A stretch of 64,000 nt of DNA from JAXLWB01 sp046328715 (GCA_046328715.1 JAXLWB010000002.1:248001-312000), one strand, 5' to 3'; positions 33,287 to 42,269 are shown, counted from the stretch's first letter. The notes: generated from the letters alone by a model not told the origin. Numbers and translations are program-made.

Positions 33287-33777
33287 AACAACCCTTGCTC
33301 GATTGCGTCGAAGAGTTGGCGTGTCATTTGAATATGGCCCAGATGGGTTGCGGTGTGCTCAACCACATGCAGCAAGCAATCTCGACAACTCATCGACTGA
33401 TCGCTGCTGAAGCCGCCGGTACGGGCAAATTCGGCGGGTGGATGTGCTGGTTCATCGAGTCGGCTCACTGGCAGCGTATCGAGCACTTGATGAACATTGT
33501 CGAGCCAGCGTTCAAAGCGGGCGATCAGATCTATGCCTTTACCGCTGGCACGAAATTCCAGAGAGCGGGTACGGTCAACGGGTTGCCCTGCGACCAAGGC
33601 CAGCACCCAAAATTCACCCATGCCGACGGTATGCGTTGCCAGGGCGAATAGTGTATTGGTGTCTGGGATGGGCGTTGGTTGATTGAGCACCTCGTCGGGA
33701 ACGCCCTCTAATTGGGCGATGATGTCACGGACAATCCGTTCTAGATAGTCGGCAATGGCTTTGGGTTCGTGGTTCAC
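33274..33777 (-). CDS. DinB family protein
   Basis: The 167-residue helical protein has the DinB/DUF664 layout. The His residues at ALATHTVGMGEFW near 47-51 and in HVVEHTATHLGHIQMTRQLF near 136-144 are placed for a three-His metal site. It is probably a thiol-dependent enzyme or a metal-binding stress protein. Its GTG start overlaps the vapC stop by 4 nt, so it may be expressed with the toxin-antitoxin pair. Its final residues and stop codon lie inside a CAGTRRGW repeat arm. Confidence 0.85.
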   Translation of the reverse strand: MNHEPKAIADYLERIVRDIIAQLEGVPDEVLNQPTPIPDTNTLFALATHTVGMGEFWVLALVAGQPVDRTRSLEFRASGKGIDLIARFERWLDNVHQVLDTLPVSRLDEPAHPPAEFARTGGFSSDQSMSCRDCLLHVVEHTATHLGHIQMTRQLFDAIEQGLLVRQ

Positions 33778-34199
33778 GTTTCGTTTGCTCCAAAGTTGAG
33801 AATAGTAATCCCATCTGCAATAAATCGCTCATCAAACGTATAAAGCTGCTTATGTTCGCCGTCATACACAAGCGCCCACAGAAGCGCATCAGCAAAGGAA
33901 TTTCGTTTAGAGTTGCGACACATGCGTAATGCATCAAGTGCTAGGGGCTTAGGCAAGGTATAGATTTTTATATTTTGGCGCTGTATCAAAGCCATGAGCA
34001 TGTCAACTAGATCGCTTCTTGGAGCTTTATAGAAACTTTCTAGGACATAGCCTATCTCTGCCAATGTGTGTACCGACACCCAAAGCAATTGATCGCTTTC
34101 AATGATCGCTTTTGCCTTTAATGCCATCGCTTCTGGCTCCCCGATCAGATAACGGATGAGTACATTTGAATCGATAAACGCACTGCTTTGGCTATTCAC
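33774..34199 (-). CDS. vapC: PIN-domain toxin (VapC type)
   Basis: The 141-residue protein is a PIN-domain ribonuclease. The acidic site is visible as Asp10 (FIDSNVLIRYL), Glu48 (TLAEIGYVLE), Asp104 (SFADALLWAL) and Asp123 (TFDERF). VapC toxins cleave tRNA or rRNA when the antitoxin is degraded. It starts at GTG 34199, 8 nt inside the antitoxin gene, with AAGGAAG upstream. The overlapping antitoxin-toxin order is the standard vapBC layout. Confidence 0.92.
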   Translation of the reverse strand: MNSQSSAFIDSNVLIRYLIGEPEAMALKAKAIIESDQLLWVSVHTLAEIGYVLESFYKAPRSDLVDMLMALIQRQNIKIYTLPKPLALDALRMCRNSKRNSFADALLWALVYDGEHKQLYTFDERFIADGITILNFGANET

Positions 34200-34488
34200 C
34201 CTGCGCTTCCTTCGTTGTAATGATCTCTTGATCGATCCAATCGTGTACAGAGGCGCTTTCCCATGCGCGCTGGCGAATCTCGGCCCACTCTAACTCTTCC
34301 TTGGGAAGTTTCACCTTTCCTTTTAGTGCGCCAAAAAGCGAACGCTTGTGTTCTGGTGGGTAAAACATAAGCTCTACATGGCCATTGATCAATCGTTGAA
34401 CTACGATGTAGCCAGGCTCTATTCCCAGTGCATCGCGAATCGCCTTTTCTATGACAATTTGTCCCTTCTGACCGACTGTAGCTGACAT
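34192..34488 (-). CDS. vapB: AbrB/SpoVT-type antitoxin (VapB)
   Basis: The 98-residue antitoxin has the swapped-hairpin AbrB DNA-binding domain at 1-45 (VGQKGQIVIEKAIRDALGI then PGYIVV) and an acidic C-terminal tail (ELEWAEIRQRAWESA) that would wrap the toxin. It is probably an autorepressor, binding the palindrome at 34520-34547 that overlaps its promoter. GGAAA precedes the ATG. It is longer than many VapB (about 75-85). Confidence 0.9.
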   Translation of the reverse strand: MSATVGQKGQIVIEKAIRDALGIEPGYIVVQRLINGHVELMFYPPEHKRSLFGALKGKVKLPKEELEWAEIRQRAWESASVHDWIDQEIITTKEAQGE

Positions 34489-34519
34489 ACTATTTTCCAG
34501 TAGTAGGTAAGAATAAGAT

Positions 34520-34567
34520 AGTTATACTTTTCACCCATAGTATAACTAAATTACAATTATATGTCAA
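34520..34567 (-). promoter_or_regulatory. vapBC promoter with overlapping operator
   Basis: On the minus strand TTGACA (34567-34562) and TATACT (34544-34539) are separated by exactly 17 bp, close to the sigma-70 consensus. An inverted repeat AGTTATACT (34520-34528) / AGTATAACT (34539-34547) with a 10-bp spacer overlaps the -10 box, so repressor binding would block transcription. Confidence 0.85.
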
Positions 34568-34578
34568 GAAACAAACAA

Positions 34579-35598
34579 TTATACCTTTGCCAGAACTTCG
34601 TCCTCAGCCCGATAATCAAACTGACTCTCATCAATCTGTGCAGGAGGATTCGCGCCTTCCCAAGCCACGGTGCGAGCAATCGCTTCGTCCATAGGCACAA
34701 CCTCTTGGAAACCTAATTCCTGGCGAATTTTGCTGGAATCGAGCGCCAAATGCTGGCGATAGTCATAGGGGTCGCGCAGAGATTCAGGAAGTTGATCGGC
34801 AGGGAAGATGCGCACGTTGCCTGTCCAGCCGGTTACAGCCGCAATCTTCTTGATCCATTCAACTTCATTCAAGTGGGTGACATCACCGATATGATAGACA
34901 CGATTCGCAGCAGCATCATGAAGCGCACAGAGTGCAATCGCTTCGCCAATGTTTTCCACATGGCCGCGCGGGGCCATCCAGTGGCTTTGTAGTTCGCTCA
35001 GCAAAATAGTCGGACGCCCGTCCGTCATACGCTTGAGATAGGGAAACATCCGATGCTGATAGTCATTGGGACCGTAAACCATCGGCAGACGGATCACGGT
35101 ACCTTCGAGTTCGTTCGGGCGACTCAACACCCGCTCTTCAATCGGAATTTTGTCGTACCAGTAGTTGCGGTCGTTTTCGTCCTTGGCCCATTGGCGATAG
35201 GGGTAACGTTTGTCGCGCAACGGCGACTCTTCGGTCAATGGAGTGGGATCTGGTTCGCCAGGGTCCGTGGTTGTGAAACGGTCATAGGCCCGGTAGACAT
35301 CGCAACTACTGACCAAGACCAGCCGCTTGGTGATGCCGGGGAAGATGCTCATCAGCAGTTCACCATGTTTTTCCTGGCCAGCGATCATTTCGATGACAAC
35401 GTCTGGTTTCAGTGCGCGAAATTGGTCAGCATAATCAGCCAGTTGGTTGTGATCGCCGTGGATGTGCTGGATCTGGTCAGATAGAAAGTTGTTGGTCTTG
35501 CCGCGGTGAAAGACAGTCACTTCACAATTGTGAGTAAGCAAGCGTTGGACGACGTAGGTGCCGATAAAGTTGGTACCGCCTAAGAGAAGTATTTTCAT
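34579..35598 (-). CDS. NAD-dependent epimerase/dehydratase family protein (extended SDR)
   Basis: The 339-residue protein has the extended SDR fold. The nucleotide motif LLLGGTNFIGTYVVQRL starts at residue 4, RLVLVSSCDVYRAYDRF carries the catalytic Ser and Tyr region, and VIRLPMVYGPNDY the substrate region. The usual YxxxK is not clear, so the enzyme class within the superfamily is uncertain. Many such proteins are nucleotide-sugar or steroid-type epimerases or reductases. ATG 35598 has no strong ribosome site. It is monocistronic, ending shortly before the vapBC promoter. Confidence 0.88.
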   Translation of the reverse strand: MKILLLGGTNFIGTYVVQRLLTHNCEVTVFHRGKTNNFLSDQIQHIHGDHNQLADYADQFRALKPDVVIEMIAGQEKHGELLMSIFPGITKRLVLVSSCDVYRAYDRFTTTDPGEPDPTPLTEESPLRDKRYPYRQWAKDENDRNYWYDKIPIEERVLSRPNELEGTVIRLPMVYGPNDYQHRMFPYLKRMTDGRPTILLSELQSHWMAPRGHVENIGEAIALCALHDAAANRVYHIGDVTHLNEVEWIKKIAAVTGWTGNVRIFPADQLPESLRDPYDYRQHLALDSSKIRQELGFQEVVPMDEAIARTVAWEGANPPAQIDESQFDYRAEDEVLAKV

Positions 35599-35627
35599 AG
35601 GATGAATGGTAGACCAAACGGAACAAG

Positions 35628-35662
35628 AACTCTACAAAAATTATAATAATTTCTGTAGAGTT
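35628..35662. terminator. A/T-rich hairpin between ADP-ribosylglycohydrolase and SDR genes
   Basis: AACTCTACA pairs with TGTAGAGTT (35654-35662), and an inner AAATT/AATTT extends the stem. It is about 30 nt beyond the stop of the upstream gene (35695) on the minus strand. Confidence 0.5.
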
Positions 35663-35694
35663 TATTTTGGGACTACAGCAACGACGAACAACTC

Positions 35695-36615
35695 TCATGC
35701 CTGTTTTGCCTGATTATATAGCTGATCTGCCAACTGTACGATTTCATCGTACAGGGTCAGCCTTTTCAACCATTCCGCTGGAATTCCCTCTATACCATAG
35801 TAAGCCCCAGCAATCTGACCGCAAATGGCTGCCGTCGTATCAGCATCGTCGCCCAGGTTGACAGCACATAGGATGGCATCTCGGTAGTTGTCAGTCTGCC
35901 AGAAGCACCAGAGGGCGGCTTCCAAGCTGTTAACCACATAGCCGCTGCCAGAGATTTCGTCTTCGGATTTTGTGCGGTAACTGCCGTCAGTAATTGTCCG
36001 AATCTTTGGCGTTAGCTCAATTTCAAACGCTTCGGGGAAGGGTTCGCCGAAAAGAATCTCGTCCTTTGTCAGTCCGCAGAACGTAGTGTATAGCATTGCA
36101 CCGAGTACTCGACAGGCATCGACACATTCAACCGAACCATGTGTCGTACGTGAACTTTCTGCAGAGTAGTGAACCACATCTTCCAAGCGAGGATAATAGA
36201 ACATTGGTACAGGAGCCAGCCGCATGATTGAGCCATTGCCTGCTGCCCGTGGATCGGTTGAGCCGCTGAAGGGATCGCCGCTCTGTTGAAAACGGCGCAG
36301 GGCGGCGGCGGTCGTGTTGCCAATGTCGAAACAATGGCCGGTGCTGCTCAGATAGCCGTGCTGCATCCAATCGAGGTAGTGCCGCATCTGATCGTGGGCG
36401 TCGAATCCTTTCTTTTCAACCAGGCTGGTTGCGAGGCAGAGCGCCATCGAGGTGTCATCCGTCCACTGCCCGGCTTGCAGGTTGAACGGGCCACCCCCAA
36501 CCATATCGGTCACAGGAGCAAAGGTGCCACGGGGGCTAAATTCGACGGTTGTACCGACAGCGTCGCCACAGGCCAGACCAAGGAGGGCTCCGCGGAAGCG
36601 AGATTTTATGTCCAT
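35695..36615 (-). CDS. ADP-ribosylglycohydrolase family protein
   Basis: The 306-residue all-helical hydrolase removes ADP-ribose from proteins or small molecules. Dinuclear Mg ligands are visible in LACGDAVGTTVEF (14-26), QWTDDTSMALCLA near 50-62 and GDDADTTAAICGQIAGAYYG near 265-284. The start is ATG 36615; the same frame stays open for another 450 nt upstream, but that extension has no family match and its sequence is the complement of the neighbouring membrane protein gene. DraG-type partners are not in the window, so the target is unknown. Confidence 0.92.
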   Translation of the reverse strand: MDIKSRFRGALLGLACGDAVGTTVEFSPRGTFAPVTDMVGGGPFNLQAGQWTDDTSMALCLATSLVEKKGFDAHDQMRHYLDWMQHGYLSSTGHCFDIGNTTAAALRRFQQSGDPFSGSTDPRAAGNGSIMRLAPVPMFYYPRLEDVVHYSAESSRTTHGSVECVDACRVLGAMLYTTFCGLTKDEILFGEPFPEAFEIELTPKIRTITDGSYRTKSEDEISGSGYVVNSLEAALWCFWQTDNYRDAILCAVNLGDDADTTAAICGQIAGAYYGIEGIPAEWLKRLTLYDEIVQLADQLYNQAKQA

Positions 36616-36623
36616 AGTGTGTA

Positions 36624-36977
36624 TTACGCCCGCACAGAAAGATACCCCAAACTGATCAAAATCAGCACAAAAATTCCCCAGGCAGCATAGCCACCTGCCA
36701 CAGCGGGCACCAACCCCCAGCCATAACGCGTGGTCAACCAGACGATGGCGACCCAGAGCATGGTGGCAATCATGGCCACGAAGAGCGAGCGTACAAAGCT
36801 GCTGATTGTCAGCGAGTCGGCGTTGCTGCCAGCAAAGGTGATCCAGAGCGTCAACGGCAGGTTGATCGGCATGGTGCCAGCCAGCACAGCAAAGGTACGT
36901 GAACGATTGCGAAGATAGGCGACGAGCAGAATGATCACGATGGAAACAATGACAGGTGCGTTTTTGGTGAGTGACAT
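36624..36977 (-). CDS. Small integral membrane protein, unknown
   Basis: The 117-residue protein has four hydrophobic segments: VIVSIVIILLVAYL, FAVLAGTMPINLPLTLWITF, FVRSLFVAMIATMLWVAIVWL and LVPAVAGGYAAWGIFVLILI. The sequence around GTMPINLPLTLWI recalls DUF3147-like proteins, but the match is weak. The ATG at 36977 is used; a GTG 24 nt upstream is possible. It ends 8 nt before the ADP-ribosylglycohydrolase start and so forms a two-gene operon with it. No function assigned. Confidence 0.6.
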   Translation of the reverse strand: MSLTKNAPVIVSIVIILLVAYLRNRSRTFAVLAGTMPINLPLTLWITFAGSNADSLTISSFVRSLFVAMIATMLWVAIVWLTTRYGWGLVPAVAGGYAAWGIFVLILISLGYLSVRA

Positions 36978-37105
36978 AGGCGGAAGTGTGTTGTAGTTCA
37001 CAACAAAAAATGATCGATTTAACTTTAACGAAACTTTGATGCTTCTTCAACGTCTCTATCTTATAGTGCAATCAATGTAGTTAAAAAAATGAGAGGAGAA
37101 CAAAG

Positions 37106-38689
37106 ATGAAAACAAAAATGTTCGCTCCACGGGCCATTGTCGCTCGTCTGCTGTTGCTGATCATGCTGGTGGCAATCGCCATTCCGGCAGCGATGCCCAA
37201 AAGTCTATTCGCCAATTCGGCTGAGTCACCACTTGCAGCCCCGATCTATGCGGTTTACACCGTCCGTGCGGGCGATACGCTTTCGGCCATTGCTGTACGC
37301 ACTGGGACTCAGGTGGCCAGCTTGGTCGCCATCAATCAATTGAGCAACGCCAACCAGATTCGCGTCGGGCAGGTGATTCTCGTCCCGGCGGCAGTTGAGA
37401 ATCGAGGCAGCACTACCAACTATACCGTGCGCCGCGGCGATACGATGTACTCGCTGGCCAATACGTTTAACACAACCGTGGGCGTGCTGATGTGGCTCAA
37501 TGGCATCAGCAACGCCAACGCAATCAGTGTCGGGCAAGTGTTACAGGTGCCAGGTTCGGGCGGAGGCGGCAGCACCCCAACCCCCGGAGCCACACGCATT
37601 CGTTTCCCCGCAGGTGGAACCTCTGCCACGGTGACAGGAAGCGTTCGTTTGGGTGAACGACCTTGTTATGTCTTTGGAGCGATGGCAGGCCAAACCGCAA
37701 CGTTGCAGATTACTTCGCCGGGCAATGTCGCCAACTTTGACTTTGCGCCAACCGACCTCGCCGTCAATGGCGGCGTGCCCTTTAAACGGATTGTCAACGA
37801 AGATCGCACCTTCTCACAGCTCTTGCCAGTGACGGGAGATTACATCGCCTGTGTGCAAACGCCAGGTAGCGCTGTCACCTACTCACTTACCGTGACCATT
37901 CCACCATTGTCGGGCGCTTGTTCTTCACCGAGCACTGCGATCCGCAGCACGGATTGGAACAACCTAATGAGCACTGACCCCGCTCTGCAACATCAGGTAA
38001 TTGGCGGCAAGCAGTATGTGACCGTCGTTGGGGGTACAACAGCCGGATTTCCCGTGGTGAGTTCGGTGGTCTACGGCGATTTTGATGGGAATTGCGCCGA
38101 AGAAGCTGCCCTACCTTTAGAATCGGGTGGCACAGCAGGCATGGTCGGCTACCTGGTCTATCGCGCTGGCACACCCAAGCCACATCTGATTGCCTGGGGC
38201 GATGGTTACAAGCTGTCACTAAGCGTGAGCAGCAACCGTTTGATCGTGACTAATGCGCTCTATGTCGGCTGGGAGGCCAACTGCTGCCCAAGTGGTTTCT
38301 CGCATTCGACCTACCGTCTGGCAGGGGATGTGCTAACGTTGGTGAACACAACAACCGAGGGACTCAACGGCATGCAAGCGCCTACGGTCGAGCAATTCTA
38401 TACCTACCTCAATAATCGCGATTTCACCAACGCCTATGCCATGCTGTCACCTACCTTCCAGGCAGCCAATCCCTTTGCATCGTGGAAGGCAGGCTATAAC
38501 AACACGGTAAGCTTCACTGTCAACGTGAGCGCCGATCCGGGCGCTGCCAATCGTGTACAGGTGACGATCAATGCCGTAGAAAGTACCTCAGGCGGTGGCA
38601 CGGTCAATCACACTTACGTGGGCTACTGGGATACGATGTGGGGTGGAAATGGTTGGTTGTTGAATCGAGGGGTGTTTCATGTAGGGTAA
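37106..38689 (+). CDS. Secreted LysM-domain protein
   Basis: The 527-residue precursor has a signal peptide of about 40 residues. Two LysM domains follow: YTVRAGDTLSAIAVRTG at 51-67 onward and YTVRRGDTMYSLANTFN at 105-121 onward, each ending in VGQVxxVP. LysM binds peptidoglycan or chitin. After a Gly/Pro linker comes a beta-sandwich region resembling pre-peptidase C-terminal domains (GSVRLGERPCYVFGAMAG). A 200-residue middle region follows (VYGDFDGNCAEEAALPL), then an NTF2-like end (EQFYTYLNNRDFTNAYAML). It is probably a cell-wall-associated binding or sensor protein. GAGGAG precedes the ATG. Confidence 0.88.
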   Translation: MKTKMFAPRAIVARLLLLIMLVAIAIPAAMPKSLFANSAESPLAAPIYAVYTVRAGDTLSAIAVRTGTQVASLVAINQLSNANQIRVGQVILVPAAVENRGSTTNYTVRRGDTMYSLANTFNTTVGVLMWLNGISNANAISVGQVLQVPGSGGGGSTPTPGATRIRFPAGGTSATVTGSVRLGERPCYVFGAMAGQTATLQITSPGNVANFDFAPTDLAVNGGVPFKRIVNEDRTFSQLLPVTGDYIACVQTPGSAVTYSLTVTIPPLSGACSSPSTAIRSTDWNNLMSTDPALQHQVIGGKQYVTVVGGTTAGFPVVSSVVYGDFDGNCAEEAALPLESGGTAGMVGYLVYRAGTPKPHLIAWGDGYKLSLSVSSNRLIVTNALYVGWEANCCPSGFSHSTYRLAGDVLTLVNTTTEGLNGMQAPTVEQFYTYLNNRDFTNAYAMLSPTFQAANPFASWKAGYNNTVSFTVNVSADPGAANRVQVTINAVESTSGGGTVNHTYVGYWDTMWGGNGWLLNRGVFHVG

Positions 38690-38694
38690 TCAAG

Positions 38695-38744
38695 CGGAAT
38701 TGGTAATTACGCAATTGCGTAATTACCAATTCCGTCTTTTTATT
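38695..38744 (+). terminator. 40-bp perfect palindrome with T tract (bidirectional terminator)
   Basis: 38695-38714 is the exact reverse complement of 38715-38734, with GCAATTGC at the centre. TCTTTTTATTTTC follows on the plus strand. It lies 5 nt after the LysM stop and just before the stop of the convergent permease gene. Confidence 0.85.
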
Positions 38745-39768
38745 TTCTCCTCGTCTGCCGTTGCGCACTGACCGTATTGATCACCATTACCAGAATCAAC
38801 AAGGCACCCCAGGCAAACTGGCGAAAGAAGATGGCGGCACTAGAACCGGAGAGGTCAAGCATCAACATGTTGAGGCCAGTGGAAAGAAATTGCAGACAGA
38901 GGACAGCCAACACAAGTCCCGACATCGTGCCAAAGCCGCCTGTATAGCTCACACCGCCCAAAATCGAGATCAAGACCGAAAGCAACACAAACGACTCTCC
39001 ATAGTCCGCCTTGGCCGAGTTGGCACGAGCCAAGAAGACGATGCCAGCGATTCCCGCCAACAATCCCGCCAACCAATAGGTACGTACCAATACCCCTACG
39101 CTGTTGATACCCGAAAAGCGCGCTGCGGCAGGGTTACTGCCGAGCATGTAGACGTTAAAACCAAAGGCAGTACGGTTTAGAACCAGAGCAAAGGCCAGCG
39201 CCAATAGGACAAAGATAATGACAGGAATCGGCACACCGCTCACCGTGCCATTGCCGATAAAGTCCAGTTGCGTCGTTGTGATGGCGGGGCCGCCGGTGAC
39301 GACATAGGAAAAACCGGTGTAGAGCGACATTGTACCCAGCGTGGCCAGGATTGGCGCAATACCGATTTGTGCCACCAAGAAGCCATTGAATATCCCACAG
39401 AGAGAACCCACCAGTAGTGAGACAATCATCGCCAACGGCATGGCAATCAGCAGTGAAATGCCTGCACCACCTTCTCCAGCCAGACGAGTGAGGACCAAGG
39501 CAGCCGTAATTGATGAGAGATTGGCGGCACCCACGACGGAGAGATCGATGCCACCTGAGATCATGGTCAGCATGATGGCGATGGCTAGAATCCCATATTC
39601 TGGAAATTGAACCGCCATCGATTGCAAGTTCAACACGGTGAAGAATTTGCCTGGCAAGAGCAGGCTAAAGGCGACAAAGATGATGATCGCAATCACCAAG
39701 AGCCGCAGCACCTGGCTGTCACCGATCCAACGAGTATAAAAAGAGGGGCCTTTCAATGTCTGTTTCAT
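38740..39768 (-). CDS. Sugar ABC transporter permease (RbsC-type), second copy
   Basis: The 342-residue membrane protein has about nine helices. Family landmarks are TMISGGIDLSVVGAANLSS near 85-103 and ILGGVSYTGGFGTMSGLVLAVL near 282. Its start (ATG 39768, GGGTGA upstream) overlaps the preceding permease stop by 4 nt. Two different permeases in one operon, here and at 39765-40742, indicate a heterodimeric channel as in AI-2/autoinducer (LsrC-LsrD) or rhamnose/xylose-like importers. Confidence 0.92.
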   Translation of the reverse strand: MKQTLKGPSFYTRWIGDSQVLRLLVIAIIIFVAFSLLLPGKFFTVLNLQSMAVQFPEYGILAIAIMLTMISGGIDLSVVGAANLSSITAALVLTRLAGEGGAGISLLIAMPLAMIVSLLVGSLCGIFNGFLVAQIGIAPILATLGTMSLYTGFSYVVTGGPAITTTQLDFIGNGTVSGVPIPVIIFVLLALAFALVLNRTAFGFNVYMLGSNPAAARFSGINSVGVLVRTYWLAGLLAGIAGIVFLARANSAKADYGESFVLLSVLISILGGVSYTGGFGTMSGLVLAVLCLQFLSTGLNMLMLDLSGSSAAIFFRQFAWGALLILVMVINTVSAQRQTRRK

Positions 39769-40742
39769 TGATTCACCCTCTTTGCTTGAATGGTAGGCAG
39801 GCCCGTTCCGATCAGGATAATCAGACCAATCACAACGCGCTGCCACTCAGAAGGTACGCCGATCAAGACCAGACTATTGTTCATGATCACGACCAATCCT
39901 ACGCCAAGTAGCGCCCCCAACACCGTTCCTCGACCACCCGTCAAGGTTGCGCCACCGAGCACAACCGCAGCGATCACGTTAAGTTCCGAGCCGACCAGTT
40001 CCTGGGGATTTGCTTGACGGTTGAGTGAGGCATAGATGATTCCCGCCAATCCAGCCAACAAGCCTACCATGCCATAAATAAAATACTGGATCTGGCTGAT
40101 ATTAAAGCCAGCCCGCTCAGCCGCTTCACGCGAGCCGCCCAAGGCGTAGATGCCTCGTCCAAGCATTGTATAATCGAGCAAGAACCAGACGGCGATGGCT
40201 GCCAGGATCGTAAAAATGACGCCGGGGTGCAAACGTGAGACACCAGCAGCCATCTCCACTTCCAACAGCGACGTGCGGGCAAAGGCTGGCATACTGGGTG
40301 GAATGTCGCGGATGATCTTGTTGCCAATCGCAAAGAGCAGAAAGCCGCGAAACATACTCAACGTGCCTAAGCTGACGATCAGGGTGGGCAAACGAAAGCG
40401 CGAGATAAAGAAGGCATTGATCATCCCCAAACCTAAACCGATCAAGGCCGCAACCGTAAAGATGATCCAAAGCGGCGCTTCGGGCAGGTAGATCGTCATC
40501 AGTTTGACAGTCGCATATTGGGCAAAGACGGCCACTGCGGTAAATGAGACATCGATTCCGCCCGATATAATGACGATCAATGTCCCCATCGCAAAAAGGC
40601 CTATGACGATGCTGCTGCGCAACAGGTCAAACAGATTGCCAATGGTCAAAAACACCGGGCTGACTACGCCAATATAGATCGATAGTACAACAATGGTTAA
40701 GGCAAGCAGCGCTTCAGTGCGACGAAAGAGCGAACCGATCAC
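39765..40742 (-). CDS. Sugar ABC transporter permease (RbsC-type), first copy
   Basis: The 325-residue permease has LIVIISGGIDVSFTAVAVFAQ near 55-75 and VLGGATLTGGRGTVLGALLG near 268-287, both typical of the BPD_transp_2 family. It starts at GTG 40742 with GAGGA upstream and is coupled to the second permease by a 4-nt overlap. The operon order is binding protein, double ATPase, permease, permease. Confidence 0.92.
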   Translation of the reverse strand: MIGSLFRRTEALLALTIVVLSIYIGVVSPVFLTIGNLFDLLRSSIVIGLFAMGTLIVIISGGIDVSFTAVAVFAQYATVKLMTIYLPEAPLWIIFTVAALIGLGLGMINAFFISRFRLPTLIVSLGTLSMFRGFLLFAIGNKIIRDIPPSMPAFARTSLLEVEMAAGVSRLHPGVIFTILAAIAVWFLLDYTMLGRGIYALGGSREAAERAGFNISQIQYFIYGMVGLLAGLAGIIYASLNRQANPQELVGSELNVIAAVVLGGATLTGGRGTVLGALLGVGLVVIMNNSLVLIGVPSEWQRVVIGLIILIGTGLPTIQAKRVNQ

Positions 40743-40775
40743 AAAATGAAGTCCTCAAAATAAAAAAGTGTAAAG

Positions 40776-42269
40776 TTACGCCTCGATCAGCTTATTTGCC
40801 AACTCATTCTCATTGGTTTCGGCTGGCAGAATTTCTTCTACAATTTGGCCACGGCGCATCAAAAGTATGCGGTTACAGGTTTGCAATAACTCAGGAATAT
40901 CATCCGAGATCACCAACAGCCCCATCCCTTGCCCCGCCAGTTGTTTAATCATCTCGTGCAACTCGTTCTTTGAGCCGATATCTACGCCCATCGTCGGGCC
41001 ATTCAAGATCAGCAAACGGGGCTGGCTAGCAAGCCATTTTGCCAGTACCACCCGCTGTTGATTGCCACCTGAAAGTGTTTTTACCGGTAAGGCTGGCGTG
41101 TTGGTCTTGATACGTAGTGAATCAACCCAGTGCTGGATTTGCCCATTGATGCGCTGCGGATCGGTCAGCCCAAACGAGCCACGCAAACTGTCAATCGTGC
41201 GCACGACAATGTTTTTGCCAATCGACTGTTCGAGAAATAGACCTTCGCTGAGGCGGTCTTCCGGCACGTAGCCGATGCCATGCTGGATAGCATCTTGAAT
41301 CGATTGAATGCGCACCGCTTTGCCGTCCAGATAGATCGTGCCCTGCGTGACGGGAAGCATCCCAAACAGGGTGAGCGCCAATTCAGTACGTCCTGAACCT
41401 AGCAGCCCGGTAACACCGACAATCTCGCCCCGCCGTAGCTCAAAGGAAATGTCGTGAAGTGTCTTGCTGGCCGAAAGCTTTTCGACGCGCAGCAGTGCAG
41501 TTTGGCTGTGATTGGGTTGAAAGGAGTAGCTCTTTTCGATGATCTTGTGGCCGGTCATCTCAAAGACGAGGCGGGCATGGTCATAGTCGCTCCGTTCGCC
41601 GCTGCTGACGTTGCGTCCGTTGCGCATGACGATGATCTTCTCAGAGATTTCCAGCACCTCGTTGAGTTTGTGGCTGACAAAGAGGAAGGCGATGCCCCGA
41701 TTCTGCAACTTGTGGATCACGGTAAAGAGCGCCCGAATTTCGCGTTCGGTCAGAGCGCTGGTCGGCTCATCCATGATGATCAGTTGGGCGTTCTGACGCA
41801 GCGCCTTGGAGATGGCAATCAACTGTTTGTTCGCCACCGACATCTCTTCGACGCGAGCACTCAAGGGCAGGTTGACGTCGATTTGGCTAAGTGCGTCCTG
41901 GGCAATCCTACGCACCTCGCCCCAGTTGACGAACCGTTTTCCACTCGCCAATTCTTCATTGAGCGCGATATTCTCAGCAACGGTCAAGTTGGGGAAGAGC
42001 GAAAAATCCTGATAGATGACCTGGATACCTTCACGGATCGAGACAATTGGGTTCAGTTGTGCATACTCTTTGCCACTGATCTGCAAGCTGCCAGAGTCAC
42101 GTTCGTAAACACCTGCGATGATCTTAATCAGTGTAGACTTGCCACAGCCATTTTCGCCCACCAGACAGTGAATCTTTCCCCGTTCAATGGTGAGATTAAC
42201 GTCCTGCAACGCCTGTACACCCGCAAAGGATTTGTTGATATTGGTAAGCCGGATGATTGAGTCAGCCAT
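40776..42269 (-). CDS. Sugar ABC transporter, tandem-domain ATPase (RbsA-type)
   Basis: The 497-residue ATPase has two ABC domains. The first has Walker A GENGCGKS near 40 and Walker B LIIMDEPT near 165. Its signature is altered to MSVANKQ, as is usual in RbsA-like proteins. The second has the degenerate P-loop GLLGSGRTEL near 290, signature LSGGNQQ near 400 and LLILNGPTMGVD in place of the acidic Walker B, where the usual Glu after Asp is replaced. It energises the two-permease importer. ATG 42269 follows the octad hairpin that separates it from the binding-protein gene. Confidence 0.93.
   Translation of the reverse strand: MADSIIRLTNINKSFAGVQALQDVNLTIERGKIHCLVGENGCGKSTLIKIIAGVYERDSGSLQISGKEYAQLNPIVSIREGIQVIYQDFSLFPNLTVAENIALNEELASGKRFVNWGEVRRIAQDALSQIDVNLPLSARVEEMSVANKQLIAISKALRQNAQLIIMDEPTSALTEREIRALFTVIHKLQNRGIAFLFVSHKLNEVLEISEKIIVMRNGRNVSSGERSDYDHARLVFEMTGHKIIEKSYSFQPNHSQTALLRVEKLSASKTLHDISFELRRGEIVGVTGLLGSGRTELALTLFGMLPVTQGTIYLDGKAVRIQSIQDAIQHGIGYVPEDRLSEGLFLEQSIGKNIVVRTIDSLRGSFGLTDPQRINGQIQHWVDSLRIKTNTPALPVKTLSGGNQQRVVLAKWLASQPRLLILNGPTMGVDIGSKNELHEMIKQLAGQGMGLLVISDDIPELLQTCNRILLMRRGQIVEEILPAETNENELANKLIEA

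Noticed and set aside
36616..37071. 150-codon upstream extension of the ADP-ribosylglycohydrolase frame
   Set aside because: The extension is Cys/His/Leu-rich shadow of the membrane protein gene in another frame; the family start is at 36615.
41454..42260. A 268-codon plus-strand open frame over the tandem ATPase gene
   Set aside because: Shadow frame opposite an ATPase with complete Walker motifs.
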